A stretch of DNA of 64,000 nucleotides from Paenibacillus nuruki (GCF_001721045.1 NZ_MDER01000038.1:124001-188000); one strand, 5' to 3'; counted from the stretch's first letter, positions 25,705 to 37,800 are shown. Numbers and translations: made by a program. Notes: generated by a model not told the origin, from the sequence alone.

Positions 25705-26988
25705 TTAAATAAGCTTTTCTACAATGGCAGGTTCTTTAATGCCAGCGGCTGATTCTTTTTGTTCTTTTTCAGATGGCATTTGGAACTGACGTACGGAACG
25801 AATAAAGAGTAAAATAATCCCGCATCCCACAATGATCATCGCACTGATATAAAGTACACTTTCTAATGGAAATCTTAATGACAGCATCCCACCTACTAAA
25901 GCTCCTAAAGGTAATGCCGCATTAGACAGAGTATGCAGGAACGCCATAACACGCCCCATCAGTTCTGTCGGTGTAATAATCTGGATCATAGAGGTTTGCA
26001 GAACATTGATAATACCTGTAAATACACCCATCATTAATACTGCACTGAGCTTCATCCATAGTACCGGCGCAATAGCGAATAGATACAGGGAAACACCCAT
26101 TAGAATCCATGATAATGCAATCACTAGTCCATTTTTCTTCATGATATTGATTAGACCTGATCCTGCAAAAATCCCTGCAAAAAAAGCGATATAAAGTAAA
26201 CTGTAATAAATCGGCGAACCATACGAAACAGCTAGTGCAGGCACCGTAATAATTAAGATCGACATTGCAAAATTAGTCAAAGCATAAAATGGCAACATCA
26301 CTTTTAGAAAAGCATTCCGAATTACAAAAGTATATCCTTCTTTTAATTCTGCAAAATAAGAGCTTACTTGTTTTTGAGGTTCATGTTCTTGTACTTCAGA
26401 AATATTACTTTTATCCAGTTGTCTTTTCAACTGAATATAGATAAAACCTGAAAGTAATAACAATCCACTCGCAAGGAAAAATGTATTTTCCATACCTACC
26501 AAAAGAATAACAGAAGCTCCTAATAAATAGCCTCCAATATTAACAATCTGATCGCTGGATGCAACCATTGAATTGGCCTGTACGATTCGATCAGGTGAAC
26601 GAATGAGCATCGGCAACATTTTATTATTGGCTGGATAAAATAACATTGAAAAACAAGAAGCTACAAATACTAAAACTAAAATCATAATCAGGCTACTATA
26701 TTGATCGCCAATCAAAAATGGGACTAACATAATCAAAATAGCTTGAGCAAATAGCGATATACTTGCCAGCAATGAAGGGGAATAACGGTCAACTAATGGT
26801 CCTAAAAGAAAACTAAATATAGAAGCTGCTGAGATCGCTGTAAACGTGAAGCTAGTGAATGACACAGATGACGTTGATTTTTGTACAAAATACAATAATA
26901 CGATCGAATAGATACTATCTGCAATATTTGCTGAAGTCCGAGAGATAAAAAAGCGAGTAAATCGACTATCTTTAAATAATTGAATCAT
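25705..26988 (-). CDS. MFS exporter at the end of the lipopeptide operon
   Basis: Twelve-helix MFS protein of 427 residues resembling macrolide/enterobactin exporters. Visible features are RFFISRTSANIADSIYSIVLLYF in helix 1, LLGPLVDRY after helix 2 and a second-half motif with LMGRVMAFLHTLSNAALPLGAL. The start at ATG 26988 follows AAAGGAG by 8 bases and lies 17 bases inside the last synthetase gene, so translation is coupled. This placement makes it the likely exporter of the lipopeptide. No ABC exporter is visible in the cluster. A C-terminal tail of about 30 polar residues (Lys/Glu-rich) is cytoplasmic. Confidence 0.86.
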   Translation of the reverse strand: MIQLFKDSRFTRFFISRTSANIADSIYSIVLLYFVQKSTSSVSFTSFTFTAISAASIFSFLLGPLVDRYSPSLLASISLFAQAILIMLVPFLIGDQYSSLIMILVLVFVASCFSMLFYPANNKMLPMLIRSPDRIVQANSMVASSDQIVNIGGYLLGASVILLVGMENTFFLASGLLLLSGFIYIQLKRQLDKSNISEVQEHEPQKQVSSYFAELKEGYTFVIRNAFLKVMLPFYALTNFAMSILIITVPALAVSYGSPIYYSLLYIAFFAGIFAGSGLINIMKKNGLVIALSWILMGVSLYLFAIAPVLWMKLSAVLMMGVFTGIINVLQTSMIQIITPTELMGRVMAFLHTLSNAALPLGALVGGMLSLRFPLESVLYISAMIIVGCGIILLFIRSVRQFQMPSEKEQKESAAGIKEPAIVEKLI

Positions 26989-29900
26989 AATCTCGACTCC
27001 TTTGGTCTGCATTCAGATGTAGATGTAGAGATAGTAATGAAGATTGCTGTTGCATCATCGTATGAATTGCTTGTATATCTGCTTCGTATGGAAGTAACAG
27101 CGATAAATACAATCGGGTGCCGATATGCTGTGCAGTCACATAAATGATAGGTTCGATTGTTTGTTCTGTTGCATCCAGCTCATTCACAGCTTGTGTATGC
27201 TGAATCATTTGATTCCATTCTCGCTCTTCCTCTTCTTGCTCACCTAAATAATTAAATACAATCGGCATACCTGCAAAAGCAGATAATAAATACGCACAAG
27301 CTTGTGGATATACTTTGCTCATTGATTCGTTATAGAGTAGATTAAAGAAGTTAATATGATGGGTAGTTACCGTATTTAATAGAGCAGGCAAGTCAGGCAA
27401 TGCTTGATCTGTAGCTATCACTAGAGGAATTTGATCAATACATTCACCCATTTGCTCATAAAAATAATGTTCACCATATTGTCGTCCATAATGAGTTAAC
27501 CAAAAAGGAACATTCGATATTTTAAAATAAGCACCTAATACTTTTGCAGATAATTGCAATAACACATTCATAGACGTAGAAGAATCTGCTTTTTCTAGAT
27601 GCTCATATTCGAAATATCCTTCCCATTTACTATACTGATTACGAACTAAAGAAGTACTCTGCTGAACTTGCTGACTAGCTATAGAGAACTGTTCTAATTC
27701 AAAACGATGACTTAACTCTTCATCTGTTATATGTTGAGGTCCCTGAAGAACCAATTCCGTATAATCATGATACTGAACATGCTCATATGATACAGATTGA
27801 TAGTGTTCACCACGTTCATAAGCTTGGGCTAATTCTGCTTTGAGAATTTCTCCACTCATGCCATCGAAAATAAGATGTGAACAAGCGAATAAAACTACGC
27901 TTTTCTCTGGTTCAAGACGTACACATAAGATTCGATACAATGGATCTTCTGTACATACATAGGGAGTCATATACAAATCTGGTAATAAAGATGATAATAT
28001 CGATTGCTGTTGTACTTCTGTATAGAATGATAAATCCAATGTTGGAAAATGAGATACAGATTCATTGATATTGATATTCCAATCATGGACTTCCCATTCC
28101 CAAGCTTGTTGATGACTGACTAATCGACTACGTAGTAATTCATGACGTTGAACAATGTTAGCAAAAGCTTTTGCTAGCCGTTCTATATTTACTGCATAAG
28201 GCAAAGGAATCACAACACCAGAACATTCTGGGTGAAGCAAATGATGTTGCTGAACAGGAGCAAGTGGATATACTTCTGTCACAGATGATTGCATCGTATA
28301 TTGATACCACTTCATATTATGAATCTGAATATGTTGATTCCACTGCTTGAATTGCTCTGCTGAAATTTCATAATTTCTATCTGCCATCTTCCAATCACCA
28401 TTTATAAATACATTTTGTTGAGAGATATACAATGAATCTGGATTGTGATCTTTAGGTATATACAGATCAGATAGCGCACGAATCGTTTGATGTTGAAAGA
28501 GTTGATGAATATTTAAAGAAATCCCTTGTTCTTTAGCTTGAGATATAAGCTGAATACCTTTTAGCGAATGCCCACCACATTCGAAGAACCGATCATCGAT
28601 TCCAACTTTGTCCATTCCTAAAATCTCTGCCCAGATTAAAGCTAATTTTTGCTCTTGATCATTACGCGGTGCTACATATTCCTGAAGAGAAGCTGATGTC
28701 AAATCCGGCTGAGGCAAGGCTTGACGGTGAACTTTACCGTTAGTATTCAATGGTAACTCAGACAGAAATACATAATATTGAGGTACCATGTAGTCTGGCA
28801 ATTTTCCATTGAGGTAATGACGAATATCGGTATACGTTAAAGGTTCTTGTGTAGCTATATAAGCACATAGACTTTTCTGTCCATCCTCGCTAGTAAGAAT
28901 TGCAACATGAACTTGTTGTATAGACTCATGACGAAGTAGTATATTTTCAATTTCACTAGGTTCTATCCGGTACCCACGAATTTTCACTTGATGATCGATG
29001 CGACCTAAATATTCTATAGTGCCATCGGATAACCATCTACCCAGATCTCCTGTACGATACATTCGTGCTGTTGGAAGCCAATAACTGCTAACAAACTTCT
29101 CGGAAGTTAGATCATCTCGATTCAGATATCCTCTTGCTACCCCATCTCCGCCTACCCATATTTCTCCAGGTACTCCTGAAGGTAAGAGATGACCGGATTC
29201 ACTGACAATGTAAGCCGTCGAATGCATAATCGGTCTTCCGATCGGAATTGGACGTTCGTTTTCGATGAATGGAATAGTATAACAACAAGAAAAAGTTGTA
29301 TTTTCTGTAGGTCCATATCCGTTAATAAGGGTTAGCTGTGGACAATGGTTTTGTACGCTTTTCAGCATTTTGGGCGACAGAACGTCTCCACCGATTATTA
29401 ATTGTTGTAAAGGTTGAAAAAGCTCTGGTTTTTGCAATGCGAGCTGGTTGAATAATGGTGATGTTAACCACATGGTCGTAATCTGATATTGAAGCAAAGC
29501 TACATGTAATTTTTCAGCATCTAAAATAGTTGTGTCAGGCACCAAACAAAGACTTAATCCATTAAGCAGTGCTCCCCATATTTCAAATGTACAGGCATCA
29601 AATACTAACGCTCCCGTCATCAGAATACGATCAGCAGGATTGAATTGAATATAATTCGTTTCTTTGACCAACCGAATAACATTACGATGTTCTATCATGA
29701 CTCCTTTGGGTTGTCCTGTAGATCCCGAAGTGTACATAACATAAGCTAAATCATTGACTTGATTGATAAATGGTAATGAATGCGTACGTTCATCATAAGA
29801 TGTAGATTCTTTTAAATTCAGAACCGTTCCCTCAAATGTTTGTTCTGATAGTTCAGAGGTGCGATTCATAGTTAGTAATATAGAGATTTGGCTGTCATCA

Positions 29901-32900
29901 AGCATATATTGAATTCGCTCTGCTGGATAAGAAGCATCTATCGGTACGTAAGCTCCACCTGCTTTGAGTATAGCCAGAATACCAATAATCATATCCGGTG
30001 AACGCTCTGGTATAATACCTACCAGTGTATCGGCTTTAACGCCTAATGCATTCAATGTCCATGCTAATGAATTCGCTCGATCTTCAATCTCCTGATAACT
30101 CCAACTATCTTCACCACAGATGACTGCTGACATATCTGCATGCGCCGAAACCTGCTCTTCCCATAACTGCTGTATCGTCGCATGTCGCGGATACACTGTA
30201 TGAGGTGGATTACATGTAGTTAATATATATTCTTGTTGCTTATCCGATATAAGCTTAATATCTCCCAGAAGAATATGCGGATCATAAGCTAATTGATGTA
30301 ACAATTCCAGGTACTGTGTAGCCATCTGCTCAATCGTTACATGCTCATATAAATGGACTGCATATTCAAAATGGAATAACAACCCTTCCTCTTCTTCCAC
30401 AGTCAACGATAGATCAAATTTCGATGTATTCGTTTTGATCGGAATAGGTGTAAATGTTACTTCATTTGCCACCATCGCTGAAGAACCTGTATTTTGCAAA
30501 GTAAATATGGTATCAAATAACGGATTCCGACTCAGGTCACGCTTAAGATTTAGTTGTTCCAACAGAAGTTCCAATGGCATTTGTTCATGATGAAAAGCTT
30601 CCAATGTTCTTTCTTTGACCACATTCAAAAATTGAGAAAAGCTTTGCTTTTTCGTGGAGACATTTCGCAATGGTAGCATATTCACAAACATCCCCATCAT
30701 ACTTTGAAGATCAGCATGATTTCTTCCTGCTACCGGTGTACCAATAATAATATCTTCTTGTCCGGTATATTGAGAAAGTAAAATATGATATGCAGCAAGA
30801 AGGAGCATATACATGGTGGATTCATGTTGTCCTGAAATCTGTCGCAATTGATGGGTTAACTCAGGGTCTACTTGAACTGTAAATGAATGTCCAGCAAAAC
30901 TTTGTTGAACAGGACGTGGGAAATCAGTATGCAAATTCAATACTGGAAGTTCACCCTCTAATTCACTAAGCCAAAACGATTCATGTTGGTCTAGCAACCC
31001 GGCTTCAAGTTGCTGTTGGTGCCATACCGTATAATCTCTATATTGTACTTTTAACTCGGCTAAAGGCTCTCCAGCGTACAACTGATTAAATTCTAAAGTT
31101 AGACTTTCCATAGAGCTTCCATCAGCAATTAAATGATGAATATCTATTATCAAAATATGTTCATGATCACTGATACTAACCAATCCAGCACGTAATAATG
31201 GTACATGAGCTTGGTCAAAAGGACGAACAAAGGTCGTTAACAAATCTGAAAAATCGACCACATCTGCCTGCGAATATTCCAGTTGTTCTATTTGCCAGTG
31301 AATATGAGAAATATCGTGTACTTGTTGATAATACTCCTCCCCTTCTCGGTAAAACGAAGTACGTAAAGCTTCATGACGTTCAATTAACTGCACAAATACT
31401 TTGTTCATTCGCGCTATATCAGATATTCCCTGAATATGTAGCAAAAGTGGAATATGATATGCGGCACCAACGTCTGCAATATCTTCAATCATAAGTAATC
31501 TTTTTTGAGCAGAAGATACTGGATAAGCCAATTGATCATCTACTCGAGGTATTGAGATATGTAAAGCCGGACGAGCATTCTCAATATAATGAGCCTGATC
31601 CTGTAATATCGGATATTCAAAAATATGTCGTAACGAGATTTCGCTTCCTATCTCCTGCGCAATTTGTGAGATCAGTACAACTGCCTTTAAAGAATGTCCT
31701 CCACGTTCAAAAAAATGATCCTGCCTTCCAATAGATTCGACTCCGAGAATACCTGCCCATAGTTCAGCAAGCTTTCGCTCTATATCCGTAACCGGTGCTT
31801 CATAATCTTCTGTAGACAAAAGGGTTAAATCAGGCAAAGGTAATGCTTTACGATCAATTTTTCCATTAGGGGTTAATGGAAATTCAGCAAGCTGTATAAT
31901 ATGAGCAGGTACCATATAAACAGGCAATTGTTCTTGCATATACTGACGCAATTGATTTGACGATATAGACTGTTCATTATTTATAGAAGCATGGACTGTA
32001 ATATAGGCACAAATTGTTTTTTCTCCTTGAAGCTCATGTACGACTACAGTTGCTTCTTGAATCTGTGGATGAGTAACAAGCTTACTCTCAATCTCGCCAA
32101 GTTCAATTCGGTATCCTCGAATCTTCACCTGTTGATCGATTCTTCCTAAATACTCTAGCTGACCATCAGGTAACCAACGTACCAGATCGCCGGTGCGATA
32201 CAATCGTTCTCCTTGTAAAAAAGGATGGATTATAAATTTCTCTGTTGTTAACTCGGGACGTTGCCAGTATCCTCTCGCTAATACATCTCCACCAATATAT
32301 AATTCGCCTGCTACTCCGCGTGGTGTTAATTGCTGTTCCGAATTCATAACATATAGATGAGTGTTCCATGATGGTTCGCCAATCGGAATCGTACCTGATA
32401 CCTGCTTTGGTTCATCACGATTACTTTTCCAGATCGATACACAGATAGTCGCTTCTGTTGGACCATAAGCATTACAATAATCCACATAAGGATTCCAGCG
32501 ACGTACCAATTCAGCAGAAGACTCAGAGCCTCCTGTAATCAATAGACGTAATGAAGGTAATTTTTCGGGTTCTACATAAATAGCAAAGTTAGGCGGTAAC
32601 ATGGCGACAGTAATCTGATGTGTATTCATCCAACGGGTAAAGTAATCAATATTAATTAACTTTTCTTTGGGAGCCAAATATAATGTTCCTCCCATAAATA
32701 GTGCCATATACATTTCCCACACAGAAGCATCAAAAGATAGGCTTGCAAACTGAACCACACGATCTTGCATTGTTAATTCAAAAGTATGCTCATACGTTAA
32801 TCTCATATTAGCCATACCGTGATGTTCTACTAGAACACCTTTGGGTGTACCTGTTGTTCCTGATGTATAAATAACATAAGCCAAGTGATCTGAAGTCACT

Positions 32901-34816
32901 TCCGAAGGCGTATACACATAATCATGTTGGTAAAGGTATGACTCATCTAAATCTAGTATTGTGCCACTAAATTCTATATTTTGAGCCAAATGATGATGAG
33001 TCAGTAACAATGAAGTACGGCTATCTTCTAACATTAATTGAATACGTGCTGTTGGATATTCAGGGTCAATAGGCAAGTAAGCAGCTCCTGCTTTGAGAAT
33101 TCCCAAAATGCCAATCACCATCTGAAGAGAGCGCTCTGGCATAATGGCAATAATATCATCAGGCATAACACCTTGATGTTGTAAATAAGCAGCGACTCTA
33201 TTTGCTTGCTCATCCAGCTCTGCATACGTCATTTTGTCGTCTTCGTAGACGATTGCATCTTGATTCGGATAAAGTAAAACCTGCTGTTCAAAAAGACCAT
33301 GAATCGTTTGTTCTCTATCATAATCTGCTGTTAAACGTTTCATATCGATAACCAATTCATCATGTTCTGATGGTGTTAACATCTGAATGGTACTTAGTGA
33401 TTTTTCTGGTGCAGACATCATTTCTTGTAGAATATTTATATAATGATGATGAAATGCCGTGATCGTTTCTTTTTGATATAAATGACTAGCATAGTCCCAG
33501 TGAATTATCAGTTTATCTAATAAGCTCGCTTCTTCAATCATTAATGTAAGATCAAATTTTGCTGTGTGAGTGACGTTTTGATATGGTTGAAATTGTAATC
33601 CTTGAATCTCAATGACTTCAGGCTGAGCATGCTGATATGCAAATACAGTATCAAATAATGGATTTCGACTAATATCTCTTGGAATAGCAAGCTTTTCAAC
33701 AATTTGTTCTAACGGATATTGTTCATATTGAAAAGCTTGCAACACATGTTGCTTGACTTCTTCCACAAATGAAATGACTGACTTTTCGCCTGAAGGGTAT
33801 TGACGCAATGGCAATGTATTCACAAACATACCAATCAACGGTTGTAATGATGAGTGAGATCTACCTGCTACAGGTGTACCTACAATCACATCATTTTGAT
33901 CGGTATATTTATATAAAAGAATATAGTAAGCCGACAACAGCAACATGTACAATGTGCATCCTTGTTGTGTTGCAAATTGCTTAAGTGATTTGAGAAGTGA
34001 CCCATCTACAGTAGCCGAAACACGTTCTCCATCAAACTGTTGTACAGATGGGCGCAAGAAGTCTGTAGCTAACTGAAGTACAGGTAGCTCCCCTTGAAGA
34101 GTAGTCAACCAAAATTCTTCTTGCTTGTTCCAATGTCCTTCTGTTAACTGTGTATGTTGCCAGACTGCATAATCTTTGTATTGAATAGACAAAGGAGGCA
34201 ACGATTCACCACTATAAAATGCAATAAATTCCTCTGTCAAACGCTCCATAGACAATCCATCTGAGATAAGATGGTGCATATCTAACATCAACACATGTTC
34301 TTGGGAATTGAACTGAACTACCTGAACCCTTATTAGAGGAGCATGCTCTAATGTAAAAGGAATCATAAATTCAGTGATTAACTCTTCAACGATAGCATCT
34401 GTTTTCTTTGCACGAGTAAGATATTCCACTTCAAAAGTAATGTCTTCTATTGCATGAATTCTTTGTACACTTTTTCCACTCTCGGAAGCAAAAGAAGTAC
34501 GTAACGATTCATGACGTTCAATCAGTTGCTTAAATGCTTTATTCAACTGTTTATCATCCAACATTCCATATAATTGAACGATCATAGGCATATGATAGGC
34601 TAACGATGCTCCACCTATTTCCTGCACCAGCAGTAACCGATGCTGGGCTGTTGATACAGGATAATAAGCTTGAATAGGCGCTGGTGTAATAGTTGTCGCT
34701 TGTTGACTTGCGATTTGAACAGATGTAGTATGAGCTATTCCTTCACGAGACATGCGTGCTTCTAACAATTTGCGTTGCTCAGGAGAAAGATTGGCAATAC
34801 GTTGTGCTAAATCCAT
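26972..34816 (-). CDS. NRPS, two modules (C-A-PCP)x2 plus terminal condensation-like domain
   Basis: Last synthetase, 2614 residues. A short helical N-terminus (MDLAQRIANLSPEQRKLLEARM, docking-like) leads into C (about 45-480; DMHHLISDG), A7 (about 490-1010), PCP (Ser1042 in GGHSL), C (about 1085-1520; DIHHLIADG), A8 (about 1530-2060) and PCP (Ser2084). A linker of about 80 residues and a final C-like domain (about 2180-2580, SHLIFDG) follow. There is no thioesterase or reductase. Hand-read specificity codes: A7 DAWMIGAICK, near Phe/hydrophobic codes but not one I know exactly; A8 DAFWIGGTFK, the classical Val code. Both A domains keep A10 lysine (NGK). No epimerase, so L residues are expected. 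ATG at 34816 is 12 bases after GAGGAG; the operon continues into the exporter. Confidence 0.92.
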   Translation of the reverse strand: MDLAQRIANLSPEQRKLLEARMSREGIAHTTSVQIASQQATTITPAPIQAYYPVSTAQHRLLLVQEIGGASLAYHMPMIVQLYGMLDDKQLNKAFKQLIERHESLRTSFASESGKSVQRIHAIEDITFEVEYLTRAKKTDAIVEELITEFMIPFTLEHAPLIRVQVVQFNSQEHVLMLDMHHLISDGLSMERLTEEFIAFYSGESLPPLSIQYKDYAVWQHTQLTEGHWNKQEEFWLTTLQGELPVLQLATDFLRPSVQQFDGERVSATVDGSLLKSLKQFATQQGCTLYMLLLSAYYILLYKYTDQNDVIVGTPVAGRSHSSLQPLIGMFVNTLPLRQYPSGEKSVISFVEEVKQHVLQAFQYEQYPLEQIVEKLAIPRDISRNPLFDTVFAYQHAQPEVIEIQGLQFQPYQNVTHTAKFDLTLMIEEASLLDKLIIHWDYASHLYQKETITAFHHHYINILQEMMSAPEKSLSTIQMLTPSEHDELVIDMKRLTADYDREQTIHGLFEQQVLLYPNQDAIVYEDDKMTYAELDEQANRVAAYLQHQGVMPDDIIAIMPERSLQMVIGILGILKAGAAYLPIDPEYPTARIQLMLEDSRTSLLLTHHHLAQNIEFSGTILDLDESYLYQHDYVYTPSEVTSDHLAYVIYTSGTTGTPKGVLVEHHGMANMRLTYEHTFELTMQDRVVQFASLSFDASVWEMYMALFMGGTLYLAPKEKLINIDYFTRWMNTHQITVAMLPPNFAIYVEPEKLPSLRLLITGGSESSAELVRRWNPYVDYCNAYGPTEATICVSIWKSNRDEPKQVSGTIPIGEPSWNTHLYVMNSEQQLTPRGVAGELYIGGDVLARGYWQRPELTTEKFIIHPFLQGERLYRTGDLVRWLPDGQLEYLGRIDQQVKIRGYRIELGEIESKLVTHPQIQEATVVVHELQGEKTICAYITVHASINNEQSISSNQLRQYMQEQLPVYMVPAHIIQLAEFPLTPNGKIDRKALPLPDLTLLSTEDYEAPVTDIERKLAELWAGILGVESIGRQDHFFERGGHSLKAVVLISQIAQEIGSEISLRHIFEYPILQDQAHYIENARPALHISIPRVDDQLAYPVSSAQKRLLMIEDIADVGAAYHIPLLLHIQGISDIARMNKVFVQLIERHEALRTSFYREGEEYYQQVHDISHIHWQIEQLEYSQADVVDFSDLLTTFVRPFDQAHVPLLRAGLVSISDHEHILIIDIHHLIADGSSMESLTLEFNQLYAGEPLAELKVQYRDYTVWHQQQLEAGLLDQHESFWLSELEGELPVLNLHTDFPRPVQQSFAGHSFTVQVDPELTHQLRQISGQHESTMYMLLLAAYHILLSQYTGQEDIIIGTPVAGRNHADLQSMMGMFVNMLPLRNVSTKKQSFSQFLNVVKERTLEAFHHEQMPLELLLEQLNLKRDLSRNPLFDTIFTLQNTGSSAMVANEVTFTPIPIKTNTSKFDLSLTVEEEEGLLFHFEYAVHLYEHVTIEQMATQYLELLHQLAYDPHILLGDIKLISDKQQEYILTTCNPPHTVYPRHATIQQLWEEQVSAHADMSAVICGEDSWSYQEIEDRANSLAWTLNALGVKADTLVGIIPERSPDMIIGILAILKAGGAYVPIDASYPAERIQYMLDDSQISILLTMNRTSELSEQTFEGTVLNLKESTSYDERTHSLPFINQVNDLAYVMYTSGSTGQPKGVMIEHRNVIRLVKETNYIQFNPADRILMTGALVFDACTFEIWGALLNGLSLCLVPDTTILDAEKLHVALLQYQITTMWLTSPLFNQLALQKPELFQPLQQLIIGGDVLSPKMLKSVQNHCPQLTLINGYGPTENTTFSCCYTIPFIENERPIPIGRPIMHSTAYIVSESGHLLPSGVPGEIWVGGDGVARGYLNRDDLTSEKFVSSYWLPTARMYRTGDLGRWLSDGTIEYLGRIDHQVKIRGYRIEPSEIENILLRHESIQQVHVAILTSEDGQKSLCAYIATQEPLTYTDIRHYLNGKLPDYMVPQYYVFLSELPLNTNGKVHRQALPQPDLTSASLQEYVAPRNDQEQKLALIWAEILGMDKVGIDDRFFECGGHSLKGIQLISQAKEQGISLNIHQLFQHQTIRALSDLYIPKDHNPDSLYISQQNVFINGDWKMADRNYEISAEQFKQWNQHIQIHNMKWYQYTMQSSVTEVYPLAPVQQHHLLHPECSGVVIPLPYAVNIERLAKAFANIVQRHELLRSRLVSHQQAWEWEVHDWNININESVSHFPTLDLSFYTEVQQQSILSSLLPDLYMTPYVCTEDPLYRILCVRLEPEKSVVLFACSHLIFDGMSGEILKAELAQAYERGEHYQSVSYEHVQYHDYTELVLQGPQHITDEELSHRFELEQFSIASQQVQQSTSLVRNQYSKWEGYFEYEHLEKADSSTSMNVLLQLSAKVLGAYFKISNVPFWLTHYGRQYGEHYFYEQMGECIDQIPLVIATDQALPDLPALLNTVTTHHINFFNLLYNESMSKVYPQACAYLLSAFAGMPIVFNYLGEQEEEEREWNQMIQHTQAVNELDATEQTIEPIIYVTAQHIGTRLYLSLLLPYEADIQAIHTMMQQQSSLLSLHLHLNADQRSRDYDSII
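27060..28280 (-). other. Terminal condensation-like domain replacing a thioesterase
   Basis: The domain starts with VYPLAPVQQHH, has an RHELLRSRL acceptor-side segment, the active-site SHLIFDG (second His and Asp-Gly retained) and a C-terminal FNYLG motif. It is preceded by an unusual linker of about 80 residues after the last PCP. Position and motifs suggest chain release by amide or ester formation, either cyclisation or transfer to a free amine. Some features recall epimerase domains, so assignment within the superfamily is open. Confidence 0.7.
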
Positions 34817-34852
34817 CCGTTTGATTCACTCCTCTACCTATTGGCTATCATG

Positions 34853-37800
34853 TTACAACTGTTCCATACTTTCTACTTCACGCAGCAACTCTTCAAAACG
34901 TCGCAGTTCTTCTTGCTCTTGTATGATTTGATCGGCTGTCCATTCAATAGTAGGATATTGGAAAAAATGACGCAGATCTAATTGTATCCCCCACTTCTCC
35001 CGTAGACGTACAATAAACAATGATGCATTCAACGAATGCCCACCTAGCTCAAAAAAGGAGTGTTGAATTCCGATCTGTGATTGTGGTTGATTTAAAATAT
35101 CCGACCATATTTCAATTAAATCTTGATCCATTTCATGACGTGGAGCGATATATTCTGTTAATGCAATCGTTTCGGTCTCTATATGAAGTAAAGCATTAAG
35201 ATCAATTTTGCCATTAGGTGTTAATGGCATCTTTTCTATGAGTGCAAAAGAAGAAGGAACCATATAATCAGGCAACTGTGAAAGTAAATGAGTCTGGATA
35301 TCAGCCAATAACGAAATGGATGTAGAATCCACTAGTACCAAATAGGCAGCTAATGTATACAGATCAGCATGATCTTTAATTGCTAACACAATCGCTTCAT
35401 TCACTGCGGGTAGACGGGTCAACATTCCTTCAATCTCTCCAAGCTCGATTCGATGCCCTCGAACTTTAACTTGATGATCTATCCGCCCCAAAAATTCGAT
35501 CTCACCTGAAGGTAACCAGCGTGCCAGATCCCCTGTTTTGTACATTTTGGACGATTGAGCTTGACCTGTAGATTCTGCATAAATAGACGCATTGCTTTCA
35601 GTGACTAAAAGTCCATAAGGATCATCTACAAACTTTTCAGATGTAAGAACATCCTGTTTCCAATATCCACGAGCTAACCCTTCACCAGCTATACATAACT
35701 CACCGGCTATACCGATCGGTTGCAATTGACCTTGTCCATTTACAATACGAATCTGTGTATTCAATATAGGATGTCCAATTCGAATAGCAGAAGCATCTGT
35801 TAATTCATACATTGCTGACCAGACAGTCGTTTCTGTAGGACCATACATGTTATAAATTCGCAGGTTTTTAAATGATTGCACAGCTTGTAGTAAAGATAAT
35901 GGCAAAGCTTCTCCACCAATTAAAAGTTCTTGCACATTATTTAGACACTGCGCGTCTTCTTTACTATTCATCAACATTTGTAGACGAGAAGGTGTCATTT
36001 GGATCATATGAATCTGATGATGTTGAATCAATGCTGCTAAAAGATGCGGATTTTTTTGATGTACTTCTTCTGCTATAACCACAGTCATACCGCTAGTTAA
36101 TGGAACGAGCGTTTCTAATACAAAAATATCAAATGATAGTGTAGTTAAAGCAAGCACTTTATGACCTGCTGTAAAATGAAGTTCTTGTCGCATTGCTGTA
36201 ATGAAATTCACTACTGATTGATGTTGAAGCATCACGCCTTTGGGCTGTCCAGTGGATCCAGAAGTATAAATAACATAAGCTAAATGTTTCGAACGAACCG
36301 GGATCGGTAGATGTAATTTTTGAGTCGATTCTGTAGCCCATTCTCGATCATCTACCATAATCATTGTTCCTGAATATTCCCAGCCTTTTACAAGGGTACG
36401 TTGAGTGATTAATAGGGAAGCTTCACTATTTTCTAACATATACTGCACACGAGCAGCTGGATAATCAGGATCAATCGGTACATAAGCACTTCCTGATTTC
36501 AGGATAGCCAGTAGACTAATAATCATCCAATCAGAACGTTCAGTCATAAGTCCAATCAAGCGATCTGGCCCTGAACCATGACTGATTAACAAACGAGCTA
36601 GTTGATTCGCCTGCTCATCTAACTGTTGATAGGTCAATTGATGCTCAGACCACATCAGAGCAATCGCATTCGGAGTCTCTTGTGCTTGTTGTTCAAACCA
36701 TCCATGAATGGTCATCTGATCTGCATAAGCTACTGGAATTGGATTGAATTGATACAATAGTTGTTCTTGTTCACCCGGAGTTAACATATGAAGTTCAGAC
36801 AATCGAGCTTCAGGAGAATCAATAATAGCAGTTAATAAACACAACCAGTGCTCTGCTATATGTTGAATCGTTTCTTGCTTAAATAAGTGGGTGGCATATT
36901 CCCACTGGAATTGAAGTTGCTGTTCTTGTTCTTCTACTTGTAGAGTCAAATCTACTTTGGACACTGCTGCATTGTATTCATAAGCTTTCCACAGCACATC
37001 TTTACTTGCTGTATCATCAAATTCCATCGTTTGTACAATAAGCATCGTATCAAATAATGGATTCCGGCTTAAATCACGTCGCAAAGCTAACCCATCTATG
37101 ATTTGTTCAATGGGTACTTCTTGATTTTCAAACGCTCCAATAGATAGTTGTTTGATCTCTTCTAGAAATTGAATAAATGTGCTATCTGGTTGGGGTTGAC
37201 TCCGTATCGCTAACGTATTGACGAACATCCCTACGATCGATTGAACATCAGCATGTGATCTTCCAGCAATAGGTGAGCCTGTAATGATATCTTGTTGACC
37301 TGTATATTTATGCAATAATGTATGGTAAGCCGCTAATAACAACATGTATAAAGTAACTCCATAATCAGAAGCTAATTTTTTAAGTTGTCGTGTTTCTGAG
37401 TCACTAAGCGTGCATAAAAAATGATCACCTTGAAATTGTTGTAACGCAGGTCTGGAGAAATCAGCAGGTAAATTCAAGATAGGCAATTCTCCTGATAACT
37501 GATCTAGCCAATATTGAGTTTGTGTACCCATACGATCTGAATGTGTCTGTTGCCATACTGCATAATCTTTGTATTGAAGCTTGAGAGCAGGTAAGGACTG
37601 ACCTTCATACAGGCGATTAAATTCATCTGTAATAATAGTCAACGAGACTCCATCCGCGATAATATGGTGCATATCAATCAGCAATGCGCTTCCGCCGTTT
37701 ACAAACTGTACAACGGTTGCACGTAACAAAGGAGCTTGAGTCAGATCAAATGGACGTATAAATGTATCAATAATTGAATCGAATAGATTATGTTCAGCAT

